From positions 18,833,346 through 18,897,345 of the forward strand of contig CM020618.1 of NCBI GenBank assembly GCA_009829735.1: DNA of 64,000 nucleotides, in the 5' to 3' direction. The stretch is from Pyropia yezoensis (Eukaryota > Rhodophyta > Bangiophyceae > Bangiales > Bangiaceae). Every line of letters begins with the position of its first letter. The first letter of the stretch is position 1. Shown in pieces: positions 20,972 to 32,100 of this stretch. The notes beneath the pieces were generated by a model. The model saw nothing but the letters and a program-made list of their open reading frames with translations. It searched no databases and was not told the origin of the DNA. A program made the translations under genes and the position numbers.

Positions 20972-21547
20972 CCGGAGCAACAAGGGATCTAAATAGGAGG
21001 TACCCCGACCTGGTTGTTTAAACTCTCTCAGTAGTCGGGGGAAACCGACGTGGTGCGGAACATCCCTGAAAGTCGAGGCAGCCACGCACCACGGTGCCGA
21101 CGGCCGGCCAGTCGAAGCTCGACGAAGAGCTTCTGCCGTCGGAGCGTCCCCCCCCCTCCCCCCTCCCCCCCATCTACGGCCGCCGGCGTCGGCGTCGGTG
21201 TCGGCGTCGGCAACGCCGCCGCCGCGCCGGCTGCGGCGACGGCGTCCCCCCTGGCAAGATTCCCCCCCTGGCGAGTTTCCCCCACCCCCCCCCCCCCTCC
21301 CGCCCGGCGGCGACCCACGTCCGCGCAGAACTACAGCGCGTCCCCCCCCCACCCCGTCCCAACCGCCCCCACAGCCCCCACCACCCGTCTTCTCCGCCGT
21401 CCGCCGTGGGCGGTGGTGGCTACCCCGGCCGCCGCGGCGACGGCCGCACCCCCCCTGTCCCCCGCGCGCCGCCTCGCCCGCCTCTGCTGACGCCCCCGCG
21501 GTGGCCCCGTGTCGCCGCCGCCGCCGCCGCTGCTGCCGTCGCCGCCG

Positions 21548-22571
21548 CCGCCGCCGTCCGCGTCGGGAGGCCGCTGCCTTGCGTGGACTGCGGGGTCGGC
21601 AGCCGAGCCGCAGCGGCGCCGCGCTGCCCCCCCCCCCCCCCCCCCCCTCGCCCCCCGCTGCCTTGGAGGTGAAACCGCCTCGCTCGTGTGGCTCGGTGGC
21701 ACGCCCCCTCCCGCTAGGGACACAAGAGGGCCCCGCTGACCCCTCCTCCTCCCCCCCCACCCGCCACTCTCGGTCCCAACGCGACCGTCGCGAGTGGGCG
21801 CGCTAGAGGCGGCGGCGGCTGGGTGCTCTGGCGCTAGTACATAGTTGGGTGGGTGGGTGGGGTGGGGGGGGGGGGGGGGGTGGGGAGGCGCGTGCGTCGC
21901 CGCCAGCGCTTCCCCGCCTCCCGCCGGCGCCGGCAGCGACACCCACGGGGCGGCTGGGACGGCCGGACGGGCGTACATAGCTACGAGGGGCGCGCGGTGC
22001 GCAATTCCCCCCCCCCCCCCCCCCCCCCCCCGCCCCTACGCTTCGCGGCCGGTCGCGCGCGGGGCCCCGCAGTGCGCGTTCCTGCCCCCTCCCCCGGTGG
22101 GGCCCCGCATGGTTGGCGCCGGAAGGAGGGGGGGGGGGTGGGTGGCACGCGCGGCCCACCGGACCGTCTAGGTGGCCGCACCACTGTGGTCGGTCCCCTC
22201 GTTGGTGGGTAGGGACGGCAGCTTGGCCGCCGACCCCCCCCCCCCCCCCCGGACCATCCGGCTCCTCCTGTCGACCCTGCCTTTGTATCGCCTACCTCCC
22301 CATCCCACATCCCTTGGTATCTTTCATCCACCGCTTCCCCATTCCTCTGCCTCGGGGTAGTGGGACCTACGGCCGGCTTTCCCCTCCCACCCTTACCTTT
22401 GTGGTACGTTCCTCTACTGGTCTGTCATGACGGCACGATGTTTCCCTCCCCCCGCGAGGAGGCGACGGCGGCCACGGGGAGGGTGGCGACTCCCTGCCGC
22501 CGCCGCCGCGGTGGCTACCGCAGCGGCGGCGGCGGCAACATCGGTCCCCACTGTGGGTAGGCAGCGGTCGT
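21548..22571. repeat. Segmental duplication, block 2, copy A
   Basis: About 1 kb nearly identical to 42795-43816, starting in a GCC microsatellite just before CGTCGGGAGGCCGCTGCC. It carries the upstream region, start codon and signal-peptide codons of the metallopeptidase gene found in copy B. Only scattered single-base and homopolymer differences were seen. Homology fades just after GTCCCCACTGTGG. Confidence 0.9.
22427..22560 (+). pseudogene. Truncated 5' end of the metallopeptidase gene
   Basis: It encodes the same first about 43 residues as the gene at 43673 (MTARCFPPPARRRRR, Ala-rich signal region, ATSVPTV) and then departs. The frame continues only with unrelated Pro/Ser-rich sequence to 22885. 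It is a by-product of the segmental duplication. Confidence 0.8.
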
Positions 22572-23153
22572 ATGTACCCCCCCCGCGGGCTTGTCGGTCA
22601 CACCTGCTGCCCGCGTCGTCGCCCTTCCCCTGTTCGCTCCGCATCGCCCCTCCTCCGCCGCGCCATCCGCAACTCCCCACGCACTCGGTACCTTCCAGCC
22701 AATCCCCCACCACCGGTGGGTGCACCGCAGCCCCCCCACGCAACGCTCCCCTGTTCTCCCTCTCCTATGTAGCTCCCCACCTCCCTCCCCCCGTGGACGC
22801 TGTGTCTCTCCCCCCCCCCCTCCTACGCGCACCGCTCAGCACAAGGCAGCGGCAGCGGCGGCGGAGGCAGCAGCAACAGCCATGACCGTGGTTTGATAGT
22901 TGTTGCACAGCGACCGGCGGCGGGGGTTGTCCCACGGCCGGCGGCCGCGGGCGCCCGCGGCTGGCACGCCGCTCAACAGCGACTCCCGGCCGGGGCGGCC
23001 GCCCCACAGTGGACGGCCACAAAAAAACCGAGAGGGAAAAAGGTCGGGGGTCGGCCGCAGCGGCTGCCAGGCACAGGCACCCGCCACCCGTCGCCGGCCG
23101 GGCTGGAACCACCCCCCTCCACCCCTCCACCTCTTACCAACACCCTCTCCTTG
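22572..23153. other. No gene seen
   Basis: GC-rich sequence between the duplication edge and the 3' end of the tRNA dimethylallyltransferase gene. Open frames have no recognisable domain. Confidence 0.5.
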
Positions 23154-25154
23154 TCACTCCTCTTCGGCCTGCAGCGTCGCCCAAAGCTCTCGCACAGCGT
23201 CTGCCCCCAGGGCGGCGGCCAGCCGGCCAGCGGCGGCCTCGGCGGCCGCCACCGCCGCGGCCTCCCCCGACCCCCCGGGGGCGAGGACGCCCCAGTCAGA
23301 GACGTACCGCTTCATCCCGTCGGCCTGCGCGTGGAAGGCCGCCACCGCCGCTGCGTCGGCGCCGCCACCGGCGCCGCCACCGTCCCCGCCACCCGCGGCG
23401 GCGGCCGGCTGCGGCGCCCGGGCGGCCGCGCGCGCCGCCAGGTGCGCCGCTTCGGGCAGCGCCCACGCGGCGGAAATGGCCGCGGCGGCCCCCTCCCCCG
23501 GGGGGCCCGCGGCACCACCGCCACCAGCACCGCCGCCGCCGTCACCGCCACCAGCACCGCCGCCGCCGTCACCGCCGCCGCCGCCGCCGTCACCGTTGCT
23601 GCCGCCGCCGTCGCCGCCCGCAGCGTCCTCGTCGGCGGGGAGCCACGCAAACGCCGGCTCCTTGCGGAACCACTTTAGCTGCCGGATGGTGTACTGCCGC
23701 GACGCGGCGGCGTAGCGACTCAGGTAGGCCCGGAAGGCCGCCACCGCCGGCGCCGGCGCCACGGCGCCGGCCTTGACCCGCCCCGGCGGCGCATAGGGCG
23801 GCGGCGGGGGCCCACCGTCGGCGGCCGCCGCCGTCGCCGCGGCACGGGCGGCCAGGTACGCGGCGGTCTGGCGGTAGCCAATGGCCCGCGCCGGCGGGGT
23901 GCCCGGCACGAGGAGGCCCGTGGCGAGGAGGCCCGCCACCTCGTCCACCACATTGTCCACCGTCGACACGCCGTCGGGGCCAATGACAGACGCGGCGCCG
24001 CCGACGCCCGTGATGAGCGTCACGCACCGCGCGTCGACGCGGCGGAAGAGGTCCGTACGGGGGCGGGTGAGGAAGAAGCAGCGCCAGTCATACCGTGCGC
24101 TGGGCGAGTCAGCCGCCGGCCGCGTCGGGTCCTCGTTGACAGCCGCCGGGGCGGCGACGCCGTCGCCGTCGCCGCCACCGCCACCACCGCCGCCGTCGCC
24201 ACCAGCGGCGACCGCCCGGCCGCCACCTCCGTCCCGGCGGCGGGCCGGCTCGGCGCCCACCCGCGGCAGGGCGCCCATGCCGACCCCCCCCGTGACGCGG
24301 ACAACCTCGAGCGCCCGGCTCAGGCGGTACCAGTCGCCCGTCACAATCTCCGCCGCCCGCACCGGGTCGGCCGCAGCGAGCAGCGCCAGGGCGTCTGCCC
24401 AGGACCGCCCGCCCAGCTCTGCCGCCACAGCCGCGCGGACGGCCGCCGACGCGCGCGGGGCGCCCACCACCCCCCGCACCAGCCACCGCACGTACATGCT
24501 GGTGCCGCCCACCACAATCGGCACCACCCCCCGCCGGTGGCAGTCGTCAATGGCGGCGACGGCGGCGGCGTAAAAGGCGCCCGCGTCGACCGGCTCCGCG
24601 GCCGCCCCCGACGCAACGTCCAGCAGGTGGTGCCGCACCGCCGCCCGGTCGGCGGGGGACGGCTTGGCCGACCCGATGGAGAAGTGCGCGTAGGCGGTGA
24701 CCGAGTCGGCGGCGATGAGCTCCCCGCCGAGGCGCGCCGCCAGCGCCATGGCGAGGGCGGACTTGCCAACGCCGGTGGGGCCCGCCAGGATGAGCACCTT
24801 TGGGCGGGGGGGGGGGGCGGCGGGGGGGGGCGCCGTCGCCGTCGTGGCCGCCGTCGTCGCGGCCGCCGCCGCAGCGGCAACCGGGCGCGGGCCGCCAGCG
24901 ATGACAGTCCCGGAGGAGGATGCAGGGGGGGGGGGGGGGGGGGGGGGCGTGGCCGCCATTGCCCCCCGCGCGGCCGCGGCGGGGCGCGTCGGCGCCGCCT
25001 GCCGCGGCCGCCGCTGCGGCGGCGTCAACGACGGCGCCGCCGTGGCGGGCGCGCCGCCCAGCCGGCGGCACGGCAAGCCGGGGAAGCCGCGGATGGGGGC
25101 CAGTCGGGCGGCGGCGGGGACGAGGAGGAAGGCCGGCCACAGCACGGGGCTCAT
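23154..25154 (-). CDS. tRNA dimethylallyltransferase (MiaA/IPT family)
   Basis: It transfers dimethylallyl from DMAPP to A37 of tRNAs reading U-codons (i6A). The P-loop GPTGVGKSALAMALAARL is at about residue 124, then LIAADSVTAYAHFSIGSAKPSP (substrate-binding D-S), VVGGTSMYVRWLVRG, the catalytic core around DWYRLSRALEVVRVTG, RAIGYRQTAAYL, and the C-terminal RQYTIRQLKWFRKEPAFAWL. Length is 666 residues from the ATG at 25154, longer than usual because of Gly/Ala/Asp-rich inserts. The N-terminus (MSPVLWPAFLLVPAAARLAPIRG) resembles an organellar targeting sequence. The frame also opens upstream to an ATG at 25382. It is head to head with the phosphopantothenate-cysteine ligase gene, about 550 bases between starts. 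Confidence 0.93.
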   Translation of the reverse strand: MSPVLWPAFLLVPAAARLAPIRGFPGLPCRRLGGAPATAAPSLTPPQRRPRQAAPTRPAAAARGAMAATPPPPPPPPASSSGTVIAGGPRPVAAAAAAATTAATTATAPPPAAPPPRPKVLILAGPTGVGKSALAMALAARLGGELIAADSVTAYAHFSIGSAKPSPADRAAVRHHLLDVASGAAAEPVDAGAFYAAAVAAIDDCHRRGVVPIVVGGTSMYVRWLVRGVVGAPRASAAVRAAVAAELGGRSWADALALLAAADPVRAAEIVTGDWYRLSRALEVVRVTGGVGMGALPRVGAEPARRRDGGGGRAVAAGGDGGGGGGGGDGDGVAAPAAVNEDPTRPAADSPSARYDWRCFFLTRPRTDLFRRVDARCVTLITGVGGAASVIGPDGVSTVDNVVDEVAGLLATGLLVPGTPPARAIGYRQTAAYLAARAAATAAAADGGPPPPPYAPPGRVKAGAVAPAPAVAAFRAYLSRYAAASRQYTIRQLKWFRKEPAFAWLPADEDAAGGDGGGSNGDGGGGGGDGGGGAGGGDGGGGAGGGGAAGPPGEGAAAAISAAWALPEAAHLAARAAARAPQPAAAAGGGDGGGAGGGADAAAVAAFHAQADGMKRYVSDWGVLAPGGSGEAAAVAAAEAAAGRLAAALGADAVRELWATLQAEEE

Positions 25155-25703
25155 GACGCGGGGTGGCGAGCAAGCATGGAGGGGGGGCAGGGAAGCAAAA
25201 AGCCGCGGCGGTACACGCGCCAGCGGTGCGGAGTAGGAGGCGACTGCTCTGCAGCAAGGAGAAGGGGATGACCAGCCGCAGGCAACGGCGGCGCTGCCGT
25301 TTGCAAGGCGGGTAGATAGCGTCTCCCAGAACACGCGAGGGGATCCCGCGGTTTTCATCCCCGCCATTTGGCGCATCGTCAATTGTGGTGTCGTAAACAG
25401 CTTAGTTGAAACGCTGATTCATGAAATAGCCCAGTTGATCTCCTCCCTCCTTCGCCTGCCCCCGCGCCTCTCTCCTACAACCGCTTGACGTTCCTAGAGA
25501 TACTGCGGCGACCTTTCCACCTGCGGGTGGCTGTCGAAATTCCCCTCTCCTTCGTCGTAGCACTCAAGCCAGCCCACGCGGCCAGCCACCTCACCCACCA
25601 CTTCGGCAGCACCTGGCTCTTTTTGCCGCCCCTGTTGGTCTTCATTCCTGCTACTCGCCCCCTCCCTTCTACCCCCCCCCCGCACCCCGCCTTGCGCCCC
25701 CGC
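25155..25703. promoter_or_regulatory. Shared intergenic region of two divergent genes
   Basis: Between divergent ATGs at 25154 and 25704. The centre (about 25370-25440) is AT-richer than the flanks. It is likely to contain both promoters; no specific motif is claimed. Confidence 0.4.
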
Positions 25704-26023
25704 ATGGATGCTCAACTTACCGCCGCGTTTGGCCCCCGACTGGCCCCCCCCCTGCCGCCCGGCGCCCCCCCCCCCCCCCCCCCCCCCGCGGTGGCCGCGT
25801 GGCTCGCCGCCCTCCCCCCCGCCACCCCCCTCGCGGTGGTCACGTCGGGGGGGACGACGGCGCCGCTGGAGGCCGCCGCCGTCCGGGCGATTGACAACTT
25901 TTCGACGGGCACCCGCGGCGCGCGGACCGCCGAGGCGCTCCTCGCCGCCGGCTACGCCGTCCTCTTTTTCGGCCGCACCACCGCCCCGCGGCCCCACGCG
26001 CGGGCGTTTGTGCCATCCGCAGC

Positions 26024-26064
<41 letters not shown>

Positions 26065-27295
26065 GGGGCGGCGTGGCGCCGCCGCCGTCGTCGGCCACCG
26101 AGCTGGACGCCTGGGTGGCGGCCGCCGCGGCGGGGGTGGCCCGCCGGGAGGCGGCCTTTGCGGCGGGACGGCTGTGTGAGGTGCCGTTTGAGACGGTCGG
26201 TGAGTACCTCGTTGGCCTGCGCTCCCTCGCCGCTGCCGTCGGGGCGGCTCCCGCGGGTGCCGTGGGGGGGGGGGAGGGTGCGGCGGGGGCGTCTACCGTC
26301 CACGACGGCAATGGGGTGGCCACACCGCCGGCGGCGGCGGCGACGGCGGCGGCAGCGGCCGCGATGCCAGTGGCGGCGGCCGCCACCCCCGGGCGGGTGC
26401 CGCTCATCATCCTCGCAGCGGCCGTGTCGGACTTTTACCGCCCCGCCGCCGAGATGCCCGCCCACAAGATGGCGTCGGCGGCGGCCGCCGACGACCCCGA
26501 CCCAGAGGTGGTGACCCTCCGGCTGCGGCGGACGCCAAAGTGCCTGCGCGTGTTGACCACCGAGTGGGCGCCGACGGCGTTTGTGGTGTCGTTCAAGGTG
26601 CGTTTGGGAAGGGGGGGCTGGCGCGGGCGGGGGGGTTGGCGGCGCGACGGCGGGGGGGGGGGGGGCGCACGCGGTAAAGGCGGTCGGGGTGGCGGGACAC
26701 GGCCAGAGGGGGGGCTGTGTGGCGTCGGGGGTATTCTGCCTGCGCGGCGATGCTGCATGCGCACAGGTGCTGGTTGTCCACAGGGACGCGGAGGAGCGAG
26801 GCACACGCCGGCAGAGAGGCGTGAATGGGTATGGACAATCACGCTCACCGACGTTCTGGTTTCTTGGTCCTCCGCTCGTTCTGGGCCGAGCCATCACCCT
26901 CCACCACCCCTGCCCCCCCACCACCCCTGGAACAATGTCGACCCCACCTCTACGTCGCGCCCCTCGTCACCCCCTCCGCCCCCTGTCAGCTTGAAACGGA
27001 CGCGGCGTTGGTGTTGCCCCGCGCCCGGGCCGCCCTGGCTACCACCGACGTGCACATGGTGGTGGCCAACCTGCTGTCCACCCGCTACGAGGAGGCCTGG
27101 CTCGTCGCACCCCCACCCAGCGGGCGGCCCCCTGCCGACGACGACCAGGGGGGGGTGGTGCGGGTCGTGCGGCCGCCCGCCCCGCCGGGGGGTGGGGGGA
27201 GGGACGGAAGGGAGGCGCCCGTCATTGAAGAGGCGTTGGTGGCTGCCCTGGCTGCCGCGCACGAGGCCTTCATAGCAGGCCGCCGAGGGGGGTGA
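25704..27295 (+). CDS. PPCS: Phosphopantothenate-cysteine ligase (2 exons)
   Basis: It joins 4'-phosphopantothenate to cysteine in coenzyme A synthesis; eukaryotic PPCS is a stand-alone CoaB. Exon 1 (25704-26597) encodes LAVVTSGGTTAPLE, AIDNFSTGTRGARTAEALL, LIILAAAVSDFYRP, MPAHKMAS, RRTPKCLRVLTTEWAPTAF and VVSFK. A GT-AG intron (26598-26989, 392 bases, donor GTGCGT, acceptor CTGTCAG) separates this from exon 2 (26990-27295). Exon 2 resumes in frame with LETDAAL, VHMVVANLLSTRYE, then IEEALVAALAAAHEAFI. The family motif SFKLETD is restored exactly across the junction. Total 399 residues; Gly/Ala runs are inserted after FVPSAAA. It is convergent with the basic protein gene at 27810. Confidence 0.95.
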
Positions 27296-27809
27296 GCGAC
27301 CGCCGCCCGTGGGTGGGTGCGGTGCGGGGACGTGGCGAAGGCCGGAAGGCGCACTGCCATGGCCTGCATCCGTCGGCAGACGGGCCGGACATGAAGACGC
27401 CGCTCGCCGCCGCGGCTTGGCCAGTATTGTGCAATCCCTGCCAGCTGCCGCTGGCTGTCTCCTTCCCTGTCTGCCGTGTTGGCCCACACTGAGACCACAC
27501 TGGCCGGCACCCACTCGGGTGGCCGCCAGGTCGGGTGTGCGCAGCCCCAGAACGCAGAGAGCAACACCACAAGATGCAATCGCCCCAGAGGGTCGGCCTC
27601 GTAGAAACAGGTACGGGGCCAACGCAACCCCTCCACCATATGATAGCCCGAGAGGGCAGGCCCCGTAGGAACAGGTACAAGGCCAAATCCCCCCTCTCAC
27701 CAACGACAACGCGTCCCGCCCAGCACTGCACGAACGAATGCGCCGATCCGGCGCCGCTGTCAACCCCGCCGTAACCGTGCGAGGGGTGCGCCACCCCGGC
27801 GGGTCCTCC
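27296..27809. other. Convergent intergenic region with a short direct repeat
   Basis: No gene seen. Two imperfect copies of a roughly 40-bp sequence (CCCCAGAGGGTCGGCCTCGT... and CCCGAGAGGGCAGGCCCCGT..., both continuing into AACAGGTAC) begin near 27582 and 27646. Confidence 0.5.
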
Positions 27810-29108
27810 TCACTTGCGCCGCCGCCCGCCGGCCTTGCCGCCCGCCGCTGGGGCCGCGCCCTTGCGCCCCCGCCCCGCGTTCGCACCGGCCGCCGGCCCC
27901 GCCGCTGCCGCCCGCGCCGCCGCTTCTTGGTGGGCCGCAATCGCTCGGCCGTCGAGGCTGGACCGCCCGCCGAGGACGACGCCCCCCCGGGGCCCCCCTG
28001 CGGGTCGGGCCTTGGCGCCCCCCCTCCCGCCCGCCGCCGCGGCCGCGGCCGCCGCCCCGCGGTGGGCAGGGGCGGCGGGCCGAGCGGCAGGCGCCTCGCG
28101 CTTGGGCGCCCCGCGCTTGGGTGCCCTCCCGGCGGGCGCGGCGGGCGGCAGCAACGCGGGCGGTGGGGCCCCCCTGCCCGCCGCGAGCCCCCCCGCGGGC
28201 ACCCGAAACTCCACGCTGCTGCGGCCGCCCATCACCCGGCCGGGCCCGTCCACAGAGCAGCGCCCTTGAAGGGCGGGCGCGCCCGCTGCCCCGCCTGCCC
28301 ACCCGGTGGCCTTGGCCCGCCCCGCCACCGCGGCGGCGCCCAGATCCAGCGCCCCCGCCGCGGCCAGGCGCTCGCTCGTCAGCCGCGCCGCAGCCGACGG
28401 GGGGGATCCCGGCCGGCCACCGACGGCACCCCGGTCACAGAGGCGGCCGTCCAGCTGCGTCACCGCCCGTGACGGGGCCGGCACCACGGCGGTGATGGGG
28501 GCGTTGCCGCCGCGAGGTTCGGCCCCCTTTTGGGGTGCGCGCTTGCCACCGCCCGGCGGGGCCGCCTTGGAGCGGGTCAGCGAGGAGAGGAGGCCGCGGA
28601 GGCCCCGGTGGGGCTTGCCGCCGCCGCCCTTGCACCCCGGTGGCATCGCGTCATCCGCCTTGCCGTGACCGCGGGGTGGCGGCGCCACGCCGCCACCACC
28701 ACCCCCGCCGCTGCCGCCGCGCCCCGATGGCGGCCGCCCCGACTGGGACATCTTGGGCACCCCCGACCCCGACGAGGACCGGGTCGAAGTCGCCGCCGAG
28801 ACCGGCCCGCGCTCCTCCGCCGCCGCCGTCGTCGCCGGCGGCAGCCGCACCGGCTCCATGCTTTGGTCTGACGGCGGGCGCGGCGGCAGCCGCGCGGGCA
28901 GCATCGACTGCCGGCTGGGCCGCCGCGCGCCGACGCGGGTGAAGCGGAGGCGGGTGGGCGCAAGGTCGGGCGCCTTGGCCAACCGCGCCACGGGGGACCA
29001 CGCGCGCTGGTCGGGGGCCCGGAGGGTGTAGGTCGAGTAGGGGTCAAGGGTGGTGTCGTCGACCACAGCAGGGGTTTCAACTGGGCCGGTCGCCATCTCG
29101 GGGGGCAT
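27810..29108 (-). CDS. Basic low-complexity protein, unrecognised
   Basis: 432 residues from the ATG at 29108 (MPPEMATGPVETPAVVDD). The first about 60 residues are not low-complexity (LDPYSTYTLRAPDQRAWSPVARL, then LRFTRVGARRPSRQSM). Two similar short motifs recur (RQSMLPARLPPRPPS and DQSMEPVRLPPAT), as do RSS(V/L) motifs (GRCSVDG, GGRSSVEF, GGRSSLDG). The remainder is Ala/Gly/Arg/Lys-rich and ends in GGKAGGRRRK. Repeated Arg-x-x-Ser sites suggest a phosphorylated, possibly chromatin- or cytoskeleton-bound protein, but that is speculation. No catalytic motif, membrane segment or signal peptide. Confidence 0.5.
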   Translation of the reverse strand: MPPEMATGPVETPAVVDDTTLDPYSTYTLRAPDQRAWSPVARLAKAPDLAPTRLRFTRVGARRPSRQSMLPARLPPRPPSDQSMEPVRLPPATTAAAEERGPVSAATSTRSSSGSGVPKMSQSGRPPSGRGGSGGGGGGGVAPPPRGHGKADDAMPPGCKGGGGKPHRGLRGLLSSLTRSKAAPPGGGKRAPQKGAEPRGGNAPITAVVPAPSRAVTQLDGRLCDRGAVGGRPGSPPSAAARLTSERLAAAGALDLGAAAVAGRAKATGWAGGAAGAPALQGRCSVDGPGRVMGGRSSVEFRVPAGGLAAGRGAPPPALLPPAAPAGRAPKRGAPKREAPAARPAAPAHRGAAAAAAAAGGRGGAKARPAGGPRGGVVLGGRSSLDGRAIAAHQEAAARAAAAGPAAGANAGRGRKGAAPAAGGKAGGRRRK

Positions 29109-32100
29109 GGTGTGCCAAGGAGGATGTTGAGATCGTCGCCGGAAGCGAGGAGGTCGAAAGTTGCACGGGTCAGGGAGGAATGGGGGGGGGGGCCGTCAAC
29201 AAAAGAAGGTCTTAAGAAGGGGTGGTAAGAGAAGAGACAGGTGCCGGGGAGGAGAGAGAAGCGGTCCCACCAAAAGGATGGGCACCGTCGCCAGGTGCGA
29301 CCCGCGAATGCACGAGCGAGGCCACGCGGCACCAGCACAAAAAAGGGGGGGCACCACCGGAGCGACGGCCGCGTCACAGGAAAAGCGGCGTAGAGAAGCA
29401 ACCGACCCTGTACGGACGGTTGAGAAGAGGGGAGTGAACGGACGACGCACAGCGACCGGCACTGCCGTGGGGCCGCTGCTGCTGGTGCTGGCACGCCGGT
29501 GTGGGCCCGCCCCCGCACCACTCTTGCCACGTCGTCTGTGGGCAAGCAGCACACACTCGGCCACTCCAGGCGGCACGGCGGACGCACTCCACCCCCACCA
29601 CAACCTCGCCACGCGCCGGGGATTTCGGCGGTGGGTGGCCCTCGGGGGGGTGGCTGTCGCCTGGGCCGGCGGGGGTGTGCCTCGCACCGGCGGCGACAGA
29701 GCGGGGTCGCGAGGCCGAGCTCGGAGCGGAGCGCGAAGAGGAATCGCCACCCCCCACTTTGGCAGTGTGGGTGAGGGAGGGTGGTGTAGTGACTGTTGTC
29801 GACCGGTCCCTGACGCCACACCCCCCCCCACCAACGAAGCGGGGAAACAACAAACAATGGCTTGCAAACAGGTCCCGCACCGATGCGTGGGCCCCGCTCG
29901 GACGTCTGGTGGCCACGCCCGCCAGTGGGAGACCGCCCCCAGGTGCGAGCCGAGCCACACGGTGAGGGCGCGGGGCGTGGTTGGAAATCCGCTGCAACCC
30001 TGTGTCCCACCCCCCGCCCCCCCTCCCTCGCTGTCGCCGCGGCAAAAAAAACACAGGGTCGCCACCACAAAATTGGCAGGCCCAGCCGGGCCAATCACCC
30101 CGCCTCGGCCCAACGGCGCACCGAATCTGACAGGCCCGCCTGGGCGGCGGCTGGTGGCGGCCATCCGCTGAGAGGAGGTGATCCGCGCCATCCCACAGGC
30201 CTCTCGCCCTCGGTATAAATACGTAGACGCCCTGTGTGCGGGGGATACTCTCCACATGCGCCATCCACAGCCCAGAGAGCTGGGGGGGCTGTCGGACACG
30301 GCGTCGATTCCGACGGATGAGTCTGCGAGGGTCACGTCCAATGGGCCTTGATCGAGTGTTGTTGCGGGGAGGGCAGATGGGGTCTGGCGGCGGATGTCGC
30401 GAACCATGAACCGGTCTCAAATGTCAATGGGGCCCGTTTGGGTGGACCGCACCAGTGCTGTCTTTTTTTCCCAGCCCCAACCAGCCGACAGTGGACAAAC
30501 ACGCGCGCTGTTCGCGTTTCTCGAAGGCACACCGGCCCGCGGAGGCTGGCGGAGCTGGCGGAGCTGGCGGAGCGCGTCAAAATTCGGTCACCGTCCCACG
30601 ACTCTCCCCAGCATGTCGGTCATCCACTCACCGGCCGACCGAGGCCCTACGGACCCCCTTCTCATCTCAGTGTGTTCAGAGCTTCATACATACCCCCGCC
30701 GTGCCGAAAGAGCGGCTGTATCCAGACCGAAGAAGGGCGCAACGTATTCGCCCATGGAAGAAGAGCCGTCTGTCCACGCACCGTGGAGGCTCGGGCAATG
30801 TGCGTTGGCCGGTGTCAAGAGCACTTTGCTGGGGCGGCGCCGCAGCGCACGTTGTCCCGCACAGCCCCTTTGGTCGACTTGGTGAATCTGGAAAACAGTC
30901 CTCATGGGAAGATTGTACACACGAGAGAGGGGTCGTTGCTCATCTATATCTGCAGACGTCGGTGATTGCGGAGGCCGTCCTTGGATCGCTCCTCGCGCGA
31001 CCACTCCCACGAGGATGGCGGCCATCAGGGGGGGCTCTTCAAGATGCTAAAGACTCCAGAAGCCACTCCCCCGACGCCTTTGCGCCCTGTTAGACAGTTG
31101 CTGTTAACAGTGCGGCACTGTGGGCAGTCAGGGGCTGGCCAGGGCCCCGCGACTGGCAGACTGGCGCCGTCCACCAGCACCTCCCCGCTGAGAAACGACA
31201 GTGCGTGGCATACAGTACGGAGCATGCGAGCTGACGGCGGTGCGCGGGGCACCACCTGGACTGCGCTGGCCGAGCGTATGGGAAAACTTCATTGCCCTGG
31301 ACCGCTGTCTCCGTCCCCCAGGCCACAGCCCAGAAGGGCCGCCTCTCAACAGTCCATACGTAGCAGAAGCACTCCTGCTTCAAGAAGAGCAGATAAAAGT
31401 CACTTCACCTTCGGTTGTTGTGTTGTTCATATAGTTGGAGGTTTTCCTTTTTCCATCTCCTCCGTGGACCACAGGCGTAGGCAGGCGCGAGAACAGCGTC
31501 AAGGCTTCTCCACCACGCAAAGCATCAACTCTTCTTGGAGAAGACGCGGCATGCGGCTGTTGCGCTGATACTCTGGGAGACTCCCGTCGATACTCTAAAA
31601 AGAAGCGCAGCTGGCAGGCCTTGCCCAAAGACAACAACGGGCGCAGGTGAGCAGTGTCTCCACAGGCGTATTTGCGCTCCAAGCCCACCTCGGTAAGACG
31701 CCACCCCCGTGCAACGAGCGCGCCCTGTGTGCGCCCGAGACGGCGGCCGGGCCTCGTCACTGCGGCGGCGGCGGCGGCAGGGCAGCGCGGATACCGCTTA
31801 CGGCGCTGCCGGCAGCGACCGGGGGCGCACCGCCGCCTCGGCACGGCCGCCACTGGCCACCACGGGGCGACGGTGGGCGGCCGCCAGCATGGGCGGGCCC
31901 CTCCGCCTTCCCCCTCCATCCCCCGGCCTCACCCAACCCCTCCCGGAAGGGATCCCCCCGCCCCGGCCCGCCCTCCCACGACGGGATGCCCACAGACGGC
32001 GGGCGCTTCGCGCGCGCCCCCCCCGAGTCACCGGCGGAAGGATTTCCCTCCCTCCCTCCTTCCTTCCCAGCACCCACGCCCCATTCGGGGCGCCGGCGGC

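Noticed and set aside
30214..30220. TATAAAT as a promoter
   Set aside because: No supported gene starts downstream; one TATA match in AT-mixed sequence is not evidence.
28577..30407. Minus-strand frames of about 400-500 residues upstream of the basic protein
   Set aside because: They overlap each other and the start of a better-supported gene, and have no conserved blocks.
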